Under the pieces are notes generated by a model. It saw only the letters and a program-made list of their open reading frames with translations. It searched no databases and was not told where the DNA came from. Below are positions 59,001 to 64,000 of a stretch of DNA of 64,000 nt, piece by piece. Source of the stretch: Thuidium tamariscinum (taxonomy: Eukaryota > Streptophyta > Bryopsida > Hypnales > Thuidiaceae); assembly GCA_947034885.2 (NCBI GenBank), contig OX344749.2, positions 38,345,682-38,409,681 of the forward strand. Direction: 5' to 3'. Made by a program: the position numbers and the translations under genes. Numbering within the stretch: the stretch's first letter is position 1; the number at the start of each line of letters is the position of its first letter.

Positions 59001-60275
59001 CATAGTAAGAAAAATTATACTACCCTAAGTTGAAATGGAGGTTAGTAGGCAACATAAACAAATCACCACAAATCAACATAAAATCTTTAAAATCTTATTC
59101 TCATAGAAAATATTTTTGCCTACCTAGAAAGATTTAGTTCATTCTATTTGAACAACACTAAATAGTGAAATTATATTGCCTTTACAATTAGATTGTCTTA
59201 TTCCAAGAAATCTACTCTCCAAGCCATCAAAGTCAACAAATATTTTTACAAACACTTTACATGTACCCGTGGAAGTTCATGAATTTCAACTACACCAATA
59301 ATTAATTCAAAAGTAGTGCATTCTTGTACAAGTGCAATAAATATTTATGTAGTTGGAATTTGAAGATATTAGTGATAGGCAACCTAACTTCACTATTTAG
59401 TGTAGTGATGAGAAAGTTATGGAGTGTCTTATTTTGCATGCAATCCAAGCATTATTTTTCTTCAAAAAATAATTGATAGGATTTGTTCTTGAACTAAATT
59501 TTCATAATTTTCAAAAAGAAACTCCACATTGTCTACTATTCTTGCTAAAACAATCTCACTATTTGCAATCAATGTGTTTGATTTCAATTCCATGTAAAAA
59601 CTATTAACAATTTACTTTTTCTTCCTACTTGGTACCTAATTCTATTTTAAAAAAAATTAATGAATGAATTCATGTGATTATTTTTTGAATCTTTTTACAA
59701 ACTCTCAACTAAATTCTTCAACTAAATTTTCTTAAATTCAAAATCTATAGAACAAAAATTTTAGATTAAGAAGATTCAAAGTCAATAGATTGAGTCTAAC
59801 AAAGTGTTTAGAAAATATTTATTTTCTACACTTCAAACACTATTATCTTGCAACCTATATAGTTACAGTTTTTGAAATTTCTACCATGCGATTTAATATT
59901 AGTCTAGTGCAAGATCATTCCTATATTGGTTAGATATGCAAAAGAGAAAACAATTTATTAAAAAATTTGCACCTTGCACCTTGCACTTGGCTTGCAATAG
60001 AAATGACATTTTGAATATTAATTATATGCCACCAAAAGAAGGCCTTGGTCTTGTAGGGGTTAAAAATTATATTTGTTTGATTGAAGAAACTAATTATGAT
60101 AAGTGTTGATTATAAAGTATATGTACACATTCTTGTCATTTTTAGAATTCCTCATGTATTGTTGGTGCACATTTTTTTTTAGAATGTACTCCATTCATAC
60201 ATGAAGACAAAATTGGAGGCAAGGATAAGAATGAGTATGTATACATGGCAATGAAAAAGTCAAGTGAAGATCATT
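56001..60275. other. AT-rich, repeat-dominated intergenic DNA
   Basis: Includes dispersed repeat copy B (listed separately) and, in opposite orientation, related pieces near 56985-57065 (TTTCAATTCCATCTTAAAGC, TACTTCTACTTAACAATTTT) and 59550-59640. No gene is supported. Confidence 0.5.
56103..56520 (+). repeat. Dispersed repeat, copy B
   Basis: Collinear with 35640-36060, including the GATTCATT...CAAGT start, the AGAAAGTAGAAGGAAGTAGC-type middle, and CCTCATAACTTTTGACTCAT. Divergence of roughly 20-25% suggests an old duplication or transposon family. Confidence 0.75.
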
Positions 60276-60556
60276 AAGGTAGGCATTCAACCCAAATGTG
60301 CCACTAACCCTAAACAGCCATCTTCACTTTGTGCCAACATCTTCAAAAATCAATTATGTACTGATGTCGAAGTAACTATTAATTTTAGAACCAAACTTTC
60401 TTCCTTCATAACTTTTGCATATGCTATCCAAATGTTACATTCTTTGGTGCGTTGGAACCTTCTTTCAAATGCCAACCAGTAAATACGAAAATTTGAGCAG
60501 CCCAGTCTCATAGTAGTAACTAAGAAGTGGTGGTTTGCGGGTAACTTACCCACCTT
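60276..60556 (-). mobile_element. MITE-like dispersed repeat, copy 3
   Basis: Ends AAGGTAGG...CCCACCTT are inverted. The interior (ACTTTTGCATATGCTATCCA, TTCTTTGGTGCGTTGGAACC) is the reverse complement of the 44880-44960 segment of copy 2. Confidence 0.7.
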
Positions 60557-63079
60557 CCACATGGGAGGAAAAACATGGAGATTCTTTGATAGAGCCCATA
60601 CAGTATAATTAATGTACTGTACTTTTATTCCCGCTCGGCGATAGTTACTGTATGTAAGTTAAGCTTCCTGTTCTGCACCCAGGTAGGTAGAGCTTTCGTG
60701 CTGTCCACATGCCACTTAAAGGGGTAGTAGTAGGTCAATCTTCACTCAGTCAGTCACTGAAAATAAAGTAAATTTGCGCCAATTGAACTCAAATAAAGCT
60801 AGAGCAGGGCGCCAGGAGGTAGGTAAAAGTAACTTATTTATAAGTTTCTCTGTGGAGTGTATTTTAAAATACTTAAAAAAAATACTCCAAAAAGGGTGGG
60901 GGGAGTAGGTAAAACATTGCCTGTGCCCAAATCAGAAACCAATCTACAGTAGTCAATACTGTAGACAGAAACCTACGCATTCAGTCAGTCCGTCGGTTGG
61001 ACCCAGTTCTCACCTATTCAGTTAGCAAAGGACGAATAAGGTACGTGCTTTTCATAGAAACCTTGCCGCTTGTTTCCGTCCTTTTTGCACTGGAAATGAC
61101 CGACCGACAGCTCTAGATTCACCAATGTGTAGAAAAGTTTTCTTCATTGTTTTAAAATTTTAATTGCCTTTGTACGAAGCTCAATGGAGAAATCTGAAGT
61201 ACACGCCACGAGCACCAATGTGTAGGGAGTATTAGGCGGAGATGTGATTACAGAGAAAGAATTGAAAGAAGAAGCGTTACCGGTTGGTCCAAAGACTATC
61301 GATATCAAGAAAGAAGGATTTGCTGGAGACAGTTCAGCCTAGCCACTCATGCTTAAAGTTATTACGAATGCAGGAACTGTAAATAAGATGTGCGATCACT
61401 TATTCATTACTCTTACACTTCACAAAGACGTCATGGTTTATGAGCACGGTGGTTCATCATCAAATGCATCGGACCTGTAGGTAGAATGCGTATTGGTGGA
61501 ACAGTGCTGTATTTGAGGCCTTCATTTTGCAATATACCGCCCGGCAGGGTGGTATCGAGGGCACTCATGGGCATGCCCGTAGAAATTTAATTTGTTGAGC
61601 GACAGCTCTTCATCTCTATCGATTGAATTGCTGGCATACTTTCCGCTTTCCAGGTTCACGAAATGGATCAGTTAAATTGCACTGCCTAGTAGCTCAAGAA
61701 GCTCTGCGTCGGACTGTATTAATTCTTCAGGAGAAGGCAGAAAGCACACTTGTGCAAACTGAACTATTGACAATCCAATAGCTCGAAGAATTCGCCGATT
61801 CTCACACTATGGTTGGGATTACTTACAGCTTGCAGACACACAAAGAATCTGTTTTTCTTCTTTCTTGCAAGTTTGCAAATGCAAATGAATGCGTTCAAAT
61901 TTGTGTTGAAGCAAACAAACATGCAAGCTAGTATGCGCATGTTTACAGACATTAAATCGCCACATGACTACGGAGTACTGATTAATGATGATGACGATCA
62001 GGAATAGGTGGAACTGGCAAGCAAGGGAAGGGTAGGTGCATGCTGGCTCGTGCTGACACGTTAAAATTGGAATAATCGGCACAGAAGATCCAGGAATTCA
62101 CCGCCAAGTTCCTACAACTGCGGAAGATGCACGGTCCTCGTGAATCGTGATTCGTGAAATGTGGCCCAACTACCAGGCTCTTGAAGTACAGTATGGGAAA
62201 ATTTAAAAACGCTGCTCTTCCGATGAAACTTCGAGGTATCTGTCGACTGGAATCTCCATGTAATTATATTCCCAATTTTCATTTATTACTATGGCAAAAT
62301 TTTAATTGTGTCACTTGTACATTATTTAAATGTATGTACCTGTCCTTTAATCAAAGGAAAAACTGCTTGTGCATGCACCTCCATCACGTTTGAGTGCCAA
62401 TCAGAACTTGCCAATTAATCGAAATTGCATTGTTGACATTTCACAACTTACATTAATTGACACTAATAACAGTGTAAGAAATTTCTTGAACTCAATTGTG
62501 TTTTCGTGGACACAGTTAATTATAAAATGGGTGCAATGGGGACCAAGAGTCCGAGTTTGGGAAAAACAGAAAGGACGAAACTCCTTGGAGCACCAAAACT
62601 GAGGTCCAAAGGAGTTTGGTGCCATGTTTCTTTTCTAGTGTTCTCAGTTATACTGCCCTATGACACCCCTATTTCAAACCAGGGTTTCCTTAGCGATTAA
62701 CTTTGTCTGCTCCCAGAAATTTGAGATGTGAATCTATTTATAGCCACAGTTGACTTAAGTATTACATCGCATTCATCGGAAAGTACCAGAGCGGGAAAAA
62801 TGCTCCAAATATGAACTCGTTCACCCAAAACGCTCTACAACGCACAGCTTGGTACCGAATGACATGAAGTGTTGCCGCAAATACCCAAAAAGAGCACCTC
62901 GACGGATTTGAGGGAGGGAGAACGAGACTTACACGAGCATGCAGTAATTAACTTACTTACTGTAGTCCTGTGCAGATCCCCAGCCTCCGCAGCGTGCTCT
63001 GCTTCGCAATTTAATCAGTCCTATTTCATTCTGTGCCAAAAATAATAAAACAATGAAATACATGCTGGATTCTCCCGCC
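60557..63079. other. Intergenic DNA with possible decayed gene remnant near 61180-61850
   Basis: Composition is less AT-rich than further left. At 61183 a frame reads MEKSEVHATSTNV, stop, then GGDVITEKELKEEALPVGPK, stop, and further broken pieces (MLKVITNAGTVNKMCDHLFI; LVAQEALRRTVLILQEKAES). These look protein-like but are interrupted by stops in every frame, and no family is recognised. Nothing else is supported. Confidence 0.35.
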
Positions 63080-63082
63080 TGC

Positions 63083-63088
63083 TATAAG
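63083..63088 (+). promoter_or_regulatory. Candidate TATA box of the peroxidase gene
   Basis: TATAAG in the context GCCTGCTATAAGACC, about 217 bp upstream of the peroxidase ATG. Placement would imply a ~180-nt leader; no experimental support. Confidence 0.35.
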
Positions 63089-63304
63089 ACCACCAGTAGT
63101 GTATCCATTGTCACTGCCTGGTGCTGGTCTCTCGAATCCTTCGAGAAAGCTCCATCAGCAGCCCCACTAGCTAGCGAACGATCGATCTAGTGGCATTGAA
63201 TCTTCGGGGTCCTAGCTCCGCACGTTTTGTTTTCATCTGACTAGTGATTGATCGACCGACTGGAGACTGGAGTGAGATATTAGTCGCTAGTTTCGATCGA
63301 AAGT

Positions 63305-63523
63305 ATGGGTGAATCGCAAAGAGCTTCTTCGGTGGTCTTGCTGATGTTGCTGGTGGGTGTGTTGGCCTCCGGAGTGGACGCGCAGTTGCAGTATCGGTAT
63401 TACAGGACTTCGTGTACGAATGTGGAGAAGATTATTCGGAACGAGGTGACGAAGGCGTTCAAGAAGGACCCCACGATTGCACCGGGTCTCCTTCGACTCA
63501 TGTTCCACGACTGCTTCGTTCGT
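63305..63523 (+). CDS. Class III secretory peroxidase, exon 1 (gene continues beyond window)
   Basis: MGESQRASSVVLLMLLVGVL is a typical signal peptide with likely cleavage after VDA. The mature start QLQYRYYRTSCTNVEKIIRN has the conserved first Cys, and APGLLRLMFHDCFVR is the distal haem site with Arg, Phe and catalytic His (family usual RLHFHDCFV; here Met replaces the first His). The exon ends at 63523 before GTAAGC, the usual intron position after FVR. Following DNA to 64000 shows no second exon, so the rest lies to the right. Class III peroxidases act in the cell wall on phenolics with H2O2. As a truncated view, function is by family only. Confidence 0.9.
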
Positions 63524-64000
63524 GTAAGCTAGATTTTTATACATCATCACAGCAGCTAGTCATGCCGGCCAACTCTGTCTTGCAATCTGCAGTGCGAGCT
63601 TCATGAACGTACTTCATTGTCTCTAGAAAGACTAGGACTAGATCAAATTTAATAACCCAAGCGTCACATCGAATGGATCTATGAATGCCATGCACTTCGA
63701 TGAAGAGAACAACACATGCATTTAAGTGTCTGTCAGTCAAAGATTTGATTTCATTGTGACTTTTCTTGGAGTGTCATTTTGCACCACCTTTCTTATATAT
63801 AGTGGAGAACTAGATGATCCTCTTCCTCTTCCTCTTCAAATCTCAGAAGAAGAATAACTATGGTCCGAAGATCAACTCGATTAACTGTAGCCTTATGGCA
63901 TGGGGTCCAGACTGTCCATTATTATTGAAAGAGTACCTTTCAATGACACAAGTCGGCACGAAACTAACGTGTTAAGAACTGACTGGTTGCAAATACATTG
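63524..64000. other. Presumed intron 1 of the peroxidase gene
   Basis: No continuation of the peroxidase (a GCDAS-like segment) is visible before the window ends. A TATATATA-containing stretch at about 63795 is not interpreted. Confidence 0.5.

Overview
The window is nuclear chromosomal DNA of a land plant, most likely a bryophyte or another seed-free plant. The evidence is intron-rich plant genes with canonical GT/AG borders, very AT-rich intergenic DNA full of small inverted-repeat elements, and a plastid insert in the order atpB-rbcL-trnR-accD-psaI-ycf4, with trnR between rbcL and accD as in bryophyte plastomes. No organism was supplied, so the lineage is an inference.

Layout. (1) 1-~5,530: a nuclear copy of plastid DNA (NUPT) that runs off the left edge; its genes are broken by stops and frameshifts. 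(2) 5,962-11,533: an intact eight-exon gene for a four-CBS-domain protein of the SnRK1 gamma-1-like family (470 aa), with a 719-bp inverted-repeat element in its last intron. (3) 11,534-15,245: AT-rich intergenic DNA. (4) 15,255-32,940: a complete 17,686-bp Mutator-like element (MULE) with 469-bp terminal inverted repeats (98.5% identical) and a perfect 9-bp target duplication, GTTATTTTC. (5) 32,950-45,270: AT-rich, repeat-dominated DNA with no convincing gene. (6) 45,270-54,449: a gene-richer stretch with two unrecognised small genes, a ~130-bp minisatellite, and an intact five-exon gene for a HAL2-like 3'(2'),5'-bisphosphate nucleotidase (643 aa) behind a tandemly duplicated 5' region. (7) 54,450-63,304: repeat-rich intergenic DNA. 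(8) 63,305-end: exon 1 of a class III peroxidase that continues past the window.

The MULE is the most interesting object. On the + strand it encodes a very large protein (1,554 codons if one amber is ignored) with an N-terminal C2HC zinc finger and a C-terminal Ulp1/SENP cysteine protease whose His, Asp, Gln and Cys are all visible. On the - strand it carries an AT-hook protein, a MULE transposase (DDE motifs plus a SWIM zinc finger), and a small gene whose C-terminus matches the PDF motif of plant organellar single-stranded-DNA-binding (OSB) proteins. Transposase and AT-hook genes are broken in this copy. The stop codons are all explicable as C-to-T changes, and two of the three frameshifts lie in homopolymers (G9, A10). 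The Ulp1 gene is almost intact. The seven differences between the two terminal repeats are all transitions, which together with the stops suggests decay by deamination of methylated cytosine after a fairly recent insertion.

The host genes (SnRK1 gamma-like, HAL2-like phosphatase, peroxidase) share no obvious pathway; they are independent loci separated by transposon-derived DNA.
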